Assembly (NCBI RefSeq): GCF_009720485.1 | Contig: NZ_CP045245.1 | Span: forward strand, 558,001-622,000 | DNA from: Cellulomonas sp. JZ18 | Lineage (GTDB): Bacteria; Actinomycetota; Actinomycetes; Actinomycetales; Cellulomonadaceae | Reading direction: 5' to 3' | Length of the DNA: 64,000 nucleotides | In this document: in pieces, positions 8,211 through 15,680 of the stretch | Layout of the letters: each line of letters opens with the position of its first letter | How positions within the stretch are numbered: position 1 is the first letter of the stretch | Made by a program: the position numbers and the translations under genes | The notes under the pieces: generated by a model | Databases searched by the model: none | Seen by the model: only the letters and a program-made list of their open reading frames with translations | Told to the model about the DNA's origin: nothing

Positions 8211-8729
8211 TCAGGGGGCGGGGTCGAGCGGCTTCTCGAGCAGCACGGCGCGGAAGGTGGGGAAGTCGCGGTGCCCGACGGCGGTGAACCCGTAGCCCTC
8301 GTAGTAGGCGCGCAGCGCCGGGTTCGTGTCCCGGCAGTCCAGGCGGAACACGGCGACGCCGGCCTCCCGCCCGCGGTCCGCCGCCCAGTCGAGCAGCGCC
8401 CGGCCCAGGCCGGAGCCGCGGCGGGAGATGGCGCTCATCAGCCCGTGCACGTACACCGCCGGGGTGTCGTCGTCACCCCAGAACTCCGGGTCCGCCCACA
8501 GCAGCCGCAGCGTCCCGACGACCTCGCCCGGCGCGCCGCGCACCACGTGCCACTCGCCGGCGGCCAGCTGAACCTCGACGCGCTCGCGCGGCAGCGAGCC
8601 GCGCGGCCACTGCACGACCCCGGCCTCGGCCATCCAGTCCTCGAGCGACGCCCGCAGCGCGAGGATCGCGTCGACGTCGTCCGGGCGCGCCGGTTCCACG
8701 AGGACGCCCGCGCCGGTGTGCGCGCTCAT
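8211..8729 (-). CDS. GNAT-family N-acetyltransferase
   Basis: This is a 172-residue single-domain GNAT protein. Residues from about 10 to 165 make the fold. The acetyl-CoA pyrophosphate-binding motif A appears as SRRGSGLGRALLDWAADRG, after the beta-strand segment VYVHGLMSAI, and motif B contains NPALRAYYEGYGF. The ATG at 8729 overlaps the stop of the upstream trmL gene (ATGA), so it is translated with it. The acceptor substrate is unknown: such proteins acetylate small amines, antibiotics or protein N-termini. Coupling to a tRNA methyltransferase is not informative in itself. Confidence 0.83.
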   Translation of the reverse strand: MSAHTGAGVLVEPARPDDVDAILALRASLEDWMAEAGVVQWPRGSLPRERVEVQLAAGEWHVVRGAPGEVVGTLRLLWADPEFWGDDDTPAVYVHGLMSAISRRGSGLGRALLDWAADRGREAGVAVFRLDCRDTNPALRAYYEGYGFTAVGHRDFPTFRAVLLEKPLDPAP

Positions 8730-9190
8730 TCCCCTCCCGGGAACCCGAGCTGCCGCCACGCCTCGTAGGTGGCGACGGCGGCGGCGTTGGACAGGTTCAT
8801 CGAGCGGCGGCCGGGCAGCATGGGGATGCGCACGCGGTCGGTGACGCGCGGGTGCGCGACGACCTCGTCCGGCAGGCCCGTGGGCTCCGGGCCGAACAGC
8901 AGCACGTCGCCCTCGCGCCAGTCGACGTCGGTGTGCCGGCGCTCGCCGCGCGTGGTGAACGCGAGGACGCGGGCCCGGGGCAGCGCGGTCAGGAGGGCGT
9001 CGAGGTGCGGGTGCACCACCACGTGCGCGAGGTCGTGGTAGTCCAGCCCGGCCCGGCGCAGCCGCGCCTCCGACAGGTCGAAGCCGAGCGGCTCGACGAG
9101 GTGCAGGGTCGCGCCCGTGCCGGCGCACATGCGGATGGCGTTGCCCGCGTTGCCGGGGATCCGCGGCTCGAACAGGGCGACGTGCAGCAC
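8726..9190 (-). CDS. trmL: tRNA (cytidine/uridine-34-2'-O)-methyltransferase
   Basis: This is a 154-residue SPOUT-class methyltransferase, exactly the usual size of TrmL/YibK. It methylates the ribose of the wobble nucleotide of certain leucine tRNAs using S-adenosylmethionine. Landmarks are ALFEPRIPGNAGNAIRMCAG at the N-terminus, LVEPLGFDLSEARLRRAGLDY, LLFGPEPTGLP, and the knot-forming end IPMLPGRRSMNLSNAAAVATYEAWRQ. I choose the GTG at 9190, which starts the protein at the normal position and is preceded by a GAGG sequence. Its stop overlaps the acetyltransferase start. Confidence 0.9.
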   Translation of the reverse strand: MLHVALFEPRIPGNAGNAIRMCAGTGATLHLVEPLGFDLSEARLRRAGLDYHDLAHVVVHPHLDALLTALPRARVLAFTTRGERRHTDVDWREGDVLLFGPEPTGLPDEVVAHPRVTDRVRIPMLPGRRSMNLSNAAAVATYEAWRQLGFPGGE

Positions 9191-9215
9191 GGGGAGGATC
9201 CTCCCACCCCGCCGG

Positions 9216-9794
9216 TCAGCCGGTGGCGTCGAGCAGGGTCCGGGCGGCCTCGCGCGCGAGCGGCACGGGGTCCGCGGGCTCGCCGCGCAGCAGGCTCGCG
9301 AGCACGCCGTTGTAGAGCAGCAGCAGCGCCGACGCGGTGGCACGGGGGTCCGGGTGCCCGGCCTCCCGCGCCAGTGCGACGAGCCGCTCGGTGACGAGGC
9401 GGGTGTCCTGCCGGACGAGCTCGAGCACGGCGTCGTCCTCGCCGTCCGCGGGCAGGGGACGCTCCGACGCGGTGGCGAGGAAGCAGCACCACTGCGTCGG
9501 CCCGGCGGCGGCCCGGAACGTCTCGACGGCGTCGAAGACCGCGAGGAGCCGGTCCCGGGGCGAGCGGGCGGCGGCGACGGCGGCGTCCCAGTGCACGAGC
9601 CAGGAGTCGAGACGGCGGCGCAGGACGTCGCGCAGCAGGGCGTCCTTGGAGCCGGCGTGCTTGTAGAGCGTCACGACGGCCACGCCCGCGGCTGCGGCGA
9701 CGGCGTCGACGCCGGTCACCGCGATGCCGTCGCGGAAGAAGAGCCGCTCCGCGGCGTCGAGGATCCGCTCTCGGGTGTCGCCGGTGCGCCGCAC
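9216..9794 (-). CDS. TetR-family repressor
   Basis: This is a 192-residue TetR protein with its DNA-binding domain at residues 6-52 (RERILDAAERLFFRDGIAVTGVDAVAAAAGVAVVTLYKHAGSK region) and a helical ligand domain with a WCCF segment around residue 100. It is divergent from an MFS transporter with only 21 bases between the two start codons. A perfect 16-base palindrome (9803-9818) fills that gap. The GTG at 9794 is used; a minus-strand TATGCT box ends six bases before it, so the transcript is probably leaderless. It very likely represses itself and the transporter, being released by a transported compound. Confidence 0.87.
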   Translation of the reverse strand: MRRTGDTRERILDAAERLFFRDGIAVTGVDAVAAAAGVAVVTLYKHAGSKDALLRDVLRRRLDSWLVHWDAAVAAARSPRDRLLAVFDAVETFRAAAGPTQWCCFLATASERPLPADGEDDAVLELVRQDTRLVTERLVALAREAGHPDPRATASALLLLYNGVLASLLRGEPADPVPLAREAARTLLDATG

Positions 9795-9802
9795 ACCCCT
9801 AG

Positions 9803-9818
9803 CATAACGATCGTTATG
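9803..9818. promoter_or_regulatory. TetR operator, perfect palindrome
   Basis: CATAACGATCGTTATG is a perfect 16-base palindrome, AT-rich for this genome, lying between the divergent tetR and MFS starts. It includes the ATG of the MFS gene (9816-9818). It also overlaps candidate -10 boxes in both directions (TAGCAT 9800-9805 plus; TATGCT 9806-9801 minus). Binding by the adjacent TetR protein would shut both promoters. Confidence 0.75.
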
Positions 9819-11180
9819 GTGAAACGGTCGTTCCACCCCGCCGCCCGGCAGGTCGCCGCTGCGGCGGCGCCCGCACGCACCGGGGTCGCCACCGCGCTCG
9901 CGGGCACGCTGCTCGTCGCGACCACCTACGGCATGGCGCGGTTCGCGGTGGGCCTGTCCGCACCGGCGCTCCAGGCGGAGCGGCCCGCTCTCGCGCCCGC
10001 GCTCGGCTGGACCGGGACCGTGCAGTTCACCGCCTACGCGGTCGCCGCGCTCGCGGTGGCGCGCGTCGTGGACCGCCGTCCCCGCGCCGGCCTCGTCGTG
10101 GCGGGGGCGACCGCCACGCTCGGGTGCCTCGGCGTCGCCCTCGCGACCGACCCGGCGGTGCTCCTGCTCTCCGTGGCGGTCGCCGGCACCGGGGGTGCGC
10201 TCGCCTCGCCCGCGCTCGTGCCGGTCGTCGACGCCGCGGTGCCACGGCCCGCGCGCCCGGCGGCGCAGTCGGCCGTCAACGCCGGGACCGCGGTCGGGGT
10301 GGTGGGGGCGGGTGCCGTCGTCGCCGCCGTGCCCGCGACCGCGCCCGCGTGGGCGCTGATGGCGGCGCTGTGCGCGGTGACGGCCGGCGCCGCGTGGTGG
10401 ACCGCCCGGCGCGCGGCGGGACGGCCGCCCGGGGAGGGGACGGACGGCCACGGGCCGTCGCTCGGCGGGGACGACGCACCACGCCCGGCCCCCGGCGCGC
10501 CGCTCGTGCGCCCGGCGGCCGCGGCCGTCGTGGTCGGGGCCGGGTCGGCCATGATCTGGTCCTTCGGGCCGCTCGTGCTCGTGGACGCCGGGGCGGTCCC
10601 GTCCGCGCGCACCGGGTGGCTCTGGGTCGCGCTCGGCATCGGCGGCGTCCTCGGGGTGCTCACCGGCGCGCTCGTGCGGCACGTCGGGCTGCGGGCCGCC
10701 TGGGCCACCTGCTCCGCGGCGCTCGCGCTCGCCACCCTCGGCGTCGCCGGCGCGGCGACGTCCGGCGGCGTCGCCCTCGCGCTCGGCTCCACCGCGCTCT
10801 TCGGCGCCGCGTACATGGCGGCGTCGGGCGTCCTCATCCTGTGGGCGCGCGAGGTCTGGCCGGGGCGCGCCGGAGCCGGGACCTCGGTGCTCTTCGTCGC
10901 CCTGGCCACGGGGCAGGCGCTCGGGGCGGCGGGGCTGGGCGCCGCCCGCGGGGGCACCGACGCCGTCGTCCTCGCGGGCGCCGCCGCGGCCCTGTGCGCC
11001 CTCGGGGCGGGACGGGGCTGGTCGCACGCCGGCCGCGGTGAGGCGGCGGTCGGCCCGGGACGTCAGGAGGCCGGCGGGTACGGGCGCTGCCGGAGCAGCC
11101 GCGCGAGGTGCGCCGTGTTCGCCGCGAGCGTGCGGGTCGTCGTCGTCACCGTCTGCGGCGTCTCGTCGAGGTCCTGGTAG
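9816..11180 (+). CDS. MFS transporter (probable frameshift near the 3' end)
   Basis: The protein has about twelve hydrophobic segments from residue 25 on and a charged central loop near residues 205-230, as in major facilitator permeases. An early conserved segment is TYGMARFAVGLSAPALQ. The ATG at 9816 lies in the TetR operator, giving an almost leaderless message; a GTG at 9819 is the alternative. As written, the frame runs on for 46 hydrophilic residues to 11180 and overlaps the flavoprotein gene by 118 bases. One extra G in the run at 11009-11011 would instead end it at 11041 with a typical membrane-exit tail LVARRPR (408 residues). The substrate is unknown; an efflux role is suggested by the TetR partner. 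Confidence 0.8.
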   Translation: MVKRSFHPAARQVAAAAAPARTGVATALAGTLLVATTYGMARFAVGLSAPALQAERPALAPALGWTGTVQFTAYAVAALAVARVVDRRPRAGLVVAGATATLGCLGVALATDPAVLLLSVAVAGTGGALASPALVPVVDAAVPRPARPAAQSAVNAGTAVGVVGAGAVVAAVPATAPAWALMAALCAVTAGAAWWTARRAAGRPPGEGTDGHGPSLGGDDAPRPAPGAPLVRPAAAAVVVGAGSAMIWSFGPLVLVDAGAVPSARTGWLWVALGIGGVLGVLTGALVRHVGLRAAWATCSAALALATLGVAGAATSGGVALALGSTALFGAAYMAASGVLILWAREVWPGRAGAGTSVLFVALATGQALGAAGLGAARGGTDAVVLAGAAAALCALGAGRGWSHAGRGEAAVGPGRQEAGGYGRCRSSRARCAVFAASVRVVVVTVCGVSSRSW

Positions 11181-11689
11181 TCCGTCGAGCCCATCGCCTC
11201 GCCGACCCAGTACGTCACCGCTGCCGCGGGGATCGTGAAGCCGACGTCGTCCAGCGCCTGGAACACCTCGGCGCTCACGTGGTGCGCACCGTCCTCGTTG
11301 CCGACGACGGCGACGGCCGCCACCTTGCCGTACGTCAGCAGCCGGCCCTCGTCGTCCTGCTCGGACAGCTCGGCGTCCAGGCGCTCGAGCGCGCGCTTCG
11401 TGACGCTCGACGGCTGCCCCATCCAGATCGGCGTCGCGATCACGAGGATGTCGGCCGCCAGCATCTTCTCCCGGATCGCGGGCCACGCGTCGCCCTCGCC
11501 CATGTCCTTCTGCACGCCCGGGCGCACGTCGTGGTCGACGACGCGCACGACCTCGCCCGTCACCCCGTGCTCGCCGAGCGCGGCGAGCACCTGGCGGCCG
11601 AGGAGCTCCGAGCTGGACGGGGTCGGCGACGGCGTCAGCGTGCCGACGAGGACGAGCGCGGTCAGGTCCGGTGCGGAGGTCTGGGTCAT
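11063..11689 (-). CDS. NAD(P)H-dependent FMN reductase / flavodoxin-like protein
   Basis: This is a 208-residue flavodoxin-fold protein. It opens with a beta strand and phosphate-loop region, ALVLVGTLTPSPTPSSSELLGRQV, that would hold FMN phosphate. It contains ADILVIATPIWMGQPSSVTKRALERLD, the flavin-ring loop typical of the NADPH-dependent FMN reductase family, and GKVAAVAVVGNEDGAHHV later. It starts at ATG 11689 and is transcribed toward the MFS gene. Likely activities are reduction of FMN, quinones or similar acceptors in the cytosol. No pathway partner is evident. Confidence 0.83.
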   Translation of the reverse strand: MTQTSAPDLTALVLVGTLTPSPTPSSSELLGRQVLAALGEHGVTGEVVRVVDHDVRPGVQKDMGEGDAWPAIREKMLAADILVIATPIWMGQPSSVTKRALERLDAELSEQDDEGRLLTYGKVAAVAVVGNEDGAHHVSAEVFQALDDVGFTIPAAAVTYWVGEAMGSTDYQDLDETPQTVTTTTRTLAANTAHLARLLRQRPYPPAS

Positions 11690-11840
11690 GCGTCCACCCT
11701 GCGGCGCCGGACCGGGCCGCGCGACCGCAGCGGCCCGTGGGCCGGGCCCGCCGGCGCTGCTAGCGTGCCGGGCGGCCGGTCCGCGACGGGGCGTGCCGGG
11801 GCGTGCGACGGGGCGCGCGAGGGCGTGCGACGGGGGACGG

Positions 11841-14342
11841 ATGGACGACGCGGTGGACCGGACGGACGAGCGGGCGGACGAGCACGACCTCGTGCTGCGG
11901 CTCGACGCGCCGGCGCGGGTGTGGACGGACGCCTTCCCCGTCGGCGGGGGGCGGATCGGGGCGATGGTGCACGGCGGCGCCGCGCACGAGCGGCTCCAGG
12001 TGAACGACGACACGTGCTGGTCCGGCGCCCCGGGCAGCCCCGTGCTCGCACCCCTCGCCGCCCCCGAGGGTCCCGCCGCCGTCCTCGCCGCCACCCGGCG
12101 CGCCCTCGCCGAGGGCGACGTCCCCGCCGCGGAGCGGCACGTGCGCCGCCTGCAGAGCGGGTACAGCGCGGCCAACCAGCCGCTCGTCGACCTGCTCCTG
12201 ACGCACCCCGCGGCCGACGGCGCGGCCGCCTACCGCCGCGTGCTCGACCTCGCGGGCGGCGTCGCGACGACCACGTGGACCGCGGACGACGCGCGCCGGT
12301 GGCGCCAGGACGTGCTCGTCAGCCACCCCGACCGCGTCCTGCTGCTCGACCGGCGCACGCAGGACGCACGCACGCGGGACGCACGCGGGCAGGACGTCGC
12401 CGCGGTCGCGCTGACCTCGCCGCACCCCTGGGTCCGGCCGCCCGCGCCGCTGCCCGACGGGCGTCCCGGTCTCGTCGCGCTCGTCCGGATGCCCGCGCAC
12501 GTGCTCCCGGACTACCTCGGCGTGCCCGACGCGGTCTCCTACGACGGGCCGGGCGTGCTGGCGGCCGTCGCCGTCGCGGTCGTGACGGACGGGTCGGCCG
12601 CCGTCACGGGCCCGGACGGGGACGCCCTGCCGCCGGACGCGTCCGGCGGCACCGCCGTGCGGGTCACCGGTGCCGGACGCGTGCGCGTGCTGCTCGCGAC
12701 CGCGTCCGACCACCTGGTCGCGCAGGGACGCCTGCACGGCGACGCCGACCGGGTCGTCGCGGACGCGCTCGCGGACCTGACGGCCGCGCTCGCGGACCTC
12801 GACGCGGTCCCCGCGCGCCACGCCGCGGACCACCGCGCGCTCATGGGCCGCGTGCACCTCGACCTCGGCGCACCGGCGCCCGACGCGCCGCTCGACGCTC
12901 GTCTCGTGGCGCACGCGAGCGGCACGGCTGACCCGCACCTGGCCGTCCTGGCGTTCCAGCTGGGCCGGTACCTGACGGTCGCGGGCTCGCGGCCCGGCAC
13001 GCTGCCCCTGCACCTGCAGGGCGTGTGGAACCCGCACGTGCAGCCGCCGTGGAACGCGAACTACACGATCAACATCAACACCGAGATGAACTACTGGCCG
13101 ACGCTCGTCGGCGACCTCGCGGAGTGCCACGAGCCGCTGCTGTCGTGGCTCGACCGGCTCGCGGTGGCCGGGGAGCGCACCGCGCGCGAGCTGTACGGCG
13201 CGCGCGGGTGGGTGGCCCACCACAACAGCGACCCCTGGTGCTTCACGGCCCCGGTGGGTGCGGGGCAGGACAGCCCGAGCTGGTCCACCTGGCCGTTCGG
13301 CGGCGTGTGGCTGGCCCGGCACGTCCTGGACCACCACGACTGGACGGGCGACGACGAGGCGCTGCGCCGGCACTGGCCGGTGGTGCGCGGCGCCGCCCTG
13401 TTCGTGCTCGACTGGCTCGTCGAGCTGCCGGACGGGACGCTCGGGACGGCGCCGGCGACGAGCCCGGAGAACCAGTACCTGCTGCCCGACGGGACGGTCG
13501 CGAGCGTCGGCGTCTCGACCGCGTCGGACCTCGCCATGGCCCGTGACCTGCTCGAGCACGTGCGCCGCCTGGCACCGGTGGCCGGCGACCACGACGAGGA
13601 CCTGCGCGCGGCCGTGGACGGCGCGCTCGAACGGGTCCCCACCGAGCGCGTCGCCCCCGACGGCCGGCTGGCCGAGTGGTCCCGCGACGTCCCCGACGCG
13701 GAGCCCGAGCACCGCCACCAGTCGCACCTGTACCGGGTGTTCCCGGGGACGTCGATCGACCCGGACGCGTCGCCGGCGCTGGCCGCGGCCGCCCGGCGCA
13801 CGCTCGACGCGCGGGGCCCGGACTCGACCGGCTGGTCCCTGGCGTGGCGCCTGGCGCTGCGGGCCCGGCTGCGCGACCCGCAGGGCGTCGCGGAGCTCGT
13901 CGACGCCTTCCTGAACCCGGTGGACGCGGACCTCGCCCGTGCGGTCGGCGCCACCCGCGCCGGCCCCGCGCCCCGCCACGTCGGCGGGGTCTACCGGGGG
14001 CTGCTGTGCGCGCACCCGCCGTTCCAGGTGGACGGGAACCTCGGTTTCACCGCCGGTGTGGCGGAGGCGCTCGTGCAGGCCCACCGGCTGGGTGCCGACG
14101 GCGTGCGCGAGGTGCACCTGCTGCCGGCGCTGCCCGCGGCGTGGGCGGACGGCCGGGTGCGGGGTCTGCGCCTGCGCGGCGGGCTGCGCGTGGACGACCT
14201 CGTGTGGCGGGCCGGACGCGTGGTCGACGCGGTGCTGCGTGCCGACCGGCCCGCGGTGGTCGACGTCCGGTCCGGCACGGACCCGGCCCGTCGTCAGCTC
14301 GCGCTCCCGGCCGGCACGCCCGTGCGGCTCCCGCGGCCCTGA
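11841..14342 (+). CDS. Alpha-L-fucosidase family protein, GH95
   Basis: This is an 833-residue glycoside hydrolase. The N-terminal beta domain carries the GH95 opening signature PVGGGRIGAMVHGG...ERLQVNDDTCWSG. The (alpha/alpha)6 barrel contains the conserved NINTEMNYWPTL with the catalytic-region asparagines, then AHHNSDPWCFTAP and, near the end, PPFQVDGNLGFTAG. No signal peptide is seen, so it would act on imported oligosaccharides. GH95 enzymes remove alpha-1,2-L-fucose or, in some members, L-galactose from xyloglucan and glycans. The upstream flavoprotein gene is divergent; the LacI gene at 14402 is convergent. A role in hemicellulose side-chain removal fits the region. Confidence 0.88.
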   Translation: MDDAVDRTDERADEHDLVLRLDAPARVWTDAFPVGGGRIGAMVHGGAAHERLQVNDDTCWSGAPGSPVLAPLAAPEGPAAVLAATRRALAEGDVPAAERHVRRLQSGYSAANQPLVDLLLTHPAADGAAAYRRVLDLAGGVATTTWTADDARRWRQDVLVSHPDRVLLLDRRTQDARTRDARGQDVAAVALTSPHPWVRPPAPLPDGRPGLVALVRMPAHVLPDYLGVPDAVSYDGPGVLAAVAVAVVTDGSAAVTGPDGDALPPDASGGTAVRVTGAGRVRVLLATASDHLVAQGRLHGDADRVVADALADLTAALADLDAVPARHAADHRALMGRVHLDLGAPAPDAPLDARLVAHASGTADPHLAVLAFQLGRYLTVAGSRPGTLPLHLQGVWNPHVQPPWNANYTININTEMNYWPTLVGDLAECHEPLLSWLDRLAVAGERTARELYGARGWVAHHNSDPWCFTAPVGAGQDSPSWSTWPFGGVWLARHVLDHHDWTGDDEALRRHWPVVRGAALFVLDWLVELPDGTLGTAPATSPENQYLLPDGTVASVGVSTASDLAMARDLLEHVRRLAPVAGDHDEDLRAAVDGALERVPTERVAPDGRLAEWSRDVPDAEPEHRHQSHLYRVFPGTSIDPDASPALAAAARRTLDARGPDSTGWSLAWRLALRARLRDPQGVAELVDAFLNPVDADLARAVGATRAGPAPRHVGGVYRGLLCAHPPFQVDGNLGFTAGVAEALVQAHRLGADGVREVHLLPALPAAWADGRVRGLRLRGGLRVDDLVWRAGRVVDAVLRADRPAVVDVRSGTDPARRQLALPAGTPVRLPRP

Positions 14343-14401
14343 CGGCGACGTCCGGCGCCCGGACGCGTCCGCCGGGTCGCCGGCCCGGTGGGGAGGGGGC
14401 G

Positions 14402-15439
14402 TCAGTCCGCGCGGTGCGGCGCGGTCGACTCGCGCACGACCAGCTCGGTCGCGAGGTCGATGCGCAGGTTCGCCGGGTGCTCGCCCGCGGCGAGGCTGAG
14501 CAGCATCTGCGTGGCGGTCGCGGCCATCTCGCGCAGCGGCTGGCGCACGGTGGTCAGCGACGGCCCGAGCCACTGCGCGAGCGGGATGTCGTCGTAGCCG
14601 ACCACCGACAGGTCGTCGGGGATGCTGAGGCCGAGCTCGCGGGCGGCGCGCATGACGCCGAGCGACTGGTAGTCCGACCCGGCGAAGATCGCCGTCGGGC
14701 GGTCGGGCCGCGACAGCAGGTCGATGCCGTGCGTGTACCCGCCGAGGACGTGGAAGTCGCCCCACCGGGTGAGTGCCGGGTCCGGCCGGATGCCGGCCTC
14801 CTCGAGCGCGCTGCGGTACCCGTCGACGCGCGCGCGGCTGCACAGCACGTCGGCGGGCCCGGCGATGACGCCGATGCGCCGGTGCCCGAGCGCGAGCAGG
14901 TGCCGGGTGGCGATCAGCCCGCCGTTCCAGTTGTTGGAGCCGACGGTGGGCACGCCGGCCGGCGGCTCGCCCCACGTGTCGACGACGACGAACGGGATCG
15001 ACCGCGACTCGAGCTGGTGGCGCTGCGTGACGTCGAGGGACGAGAGGACGAGCAGCACGCCGAGCGGCCGGCGGGCGAGGATGTCGTCGATGAGCTCCTG
15101 CTGCGGCCGGTGCGACCCGCCGAGCTCGGACAGCACGACACCCACCCGGCGCGCCGACGCCGCGTCCTCGACGCCCTTGATGACCTCCTGCGCCCACGCG
15201 TTGTCGAGCTCGTGGAAGACGAGGTCGATGAGCGAGGGGTCGGTCGACGTGCGGGCGCGCCGGCGCTTGTAGCTGTGCTCCTCGAGGATCGCCTCGACCC
15301 GGGCGCGGGTGGCGGGGGCGACGTCGGCGCGGCCGTTGAGCACCTTCGAGACGGTGGGGACGGAGACGCCCGCGAGGGCGGCGACGTCCGCGATGGTGAC
15401 GGCGCGCGTGAGGTCGGTCGGGTCGGTCGGTGCCGGCAC
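14402..15439 (-). CDS. LacI-family regulator of the xylo-oligosaccharide operon
   Basis: This is a 345-residue LacI/GalR regulator. The helix-turn-helix lies at residues 13-38 (TIADVAALAGVSVPTVSKVL) with the hinge at about residue 60. The sensor domain includes IDLVFHELDNAWAQEVIKGVED, a ligand-contact segment NNWNGG, and VVGYDDIPLAQWLGPSLTTVRQP near the end. I start it at GTG 15439, which has a GAAGGGGG ribosome site; a frame extension upstream to 15520 lacks one. It is divergent from the GH3-transporter operon, so it is the likely repressor of that operon with a sugar inducer. Two candidate operators lie in between. Confidence 0.88.
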   Translation of the reverse strand: MPAPTDPTDLTRAVTIADVAALAGVSVPTVSKVLNGRADVAPATRARVEAILEEHSYKRRRARTSTDPSLIDLVFHELDNAWAQEVIKGVEDAASARRVGVVLSELGGSHRPQQELIDDILARRPLGVLLVLSSLDVTQRHQLESRSIPFVVVDTWGEPPAGVPTVGSNNWNGGLIATRHLLALGHRRIGVIAGPADVLCSRARVDGYRSALEEAGIRPDPALTRWGDFHVLGGYTHGIDLLSRPDRPTAIFAGSDYQSLGVMRAARELGLSIPDDLSVVGYDDIPLAQWLGPSLTTVRQPLREMAATATQMLLSLAAGEHPANLRIDLATELVVRESTAPHRAD

Positions 15440-15593
15440 CGCGCCCCCTTCGGTCAGGGCTGCTGGAGCCTTGCGCGGGTCCGGCGCAGCCGTTGCGCAA
15501 GTTTCGGCTGACGGTAGCACCCGTCCCGCGGCAGCGGCATCACCCGGTCGAATCCCCCGAAGGTCTCGGTTCGGTCACCGACCTTGACGGGTG

Positions 15594-15607
15594 TGCAAAC
15601 GCTTGCC
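15594..15607. promoter_or_regulatory. LacI-type operator in the GH3 operon promoter
   Basis: TGCAAACGCTTGCC is an imperfect palindrome with the central CG and TGCAA...TTGC arms typical of LacI/GalR operators. It lies in the 241-base divergent region, 74 bases before the GH3 start, the expected position for repression by the neighbouring LacI protein. Confidence 0.55.
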
Positions 15608-15641
15608 TAGGTTGTCGCCACAGGATTTCGGGCAACATGCC

Positions 15642-15650
15642 GAAAGTTTC
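15642..15650. promoter_or_regulatory. Second candidate operator, GAAA-G-TTTC
   Basis: GAAAGTTTC is a 9-base inverted repeat with a single central base, 30 bases before the GH3 start codon. GAAA/TTTC inverted repeats are known operators of LacI-type regulators of xylan genes in streptomycetes. A half-like copy, AAGTTTCGG, occurs at 15500-15508 on the other side of the region. This is weaker than the 15594 site. Confidence 0.35.
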
Positions 15651-15680
15651 CGATAACCACGAGGATGTGGGGTTGAGCCA

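Noticed and set aside
11042..11180. C-terminal extension of the MFS protein overlapping the flavin reductase gene
   Set aside because: The extra 46 residues are hydrophilic and unlike MFS tails; a one-base correction ends the gene at 11041 and removes the overlap.
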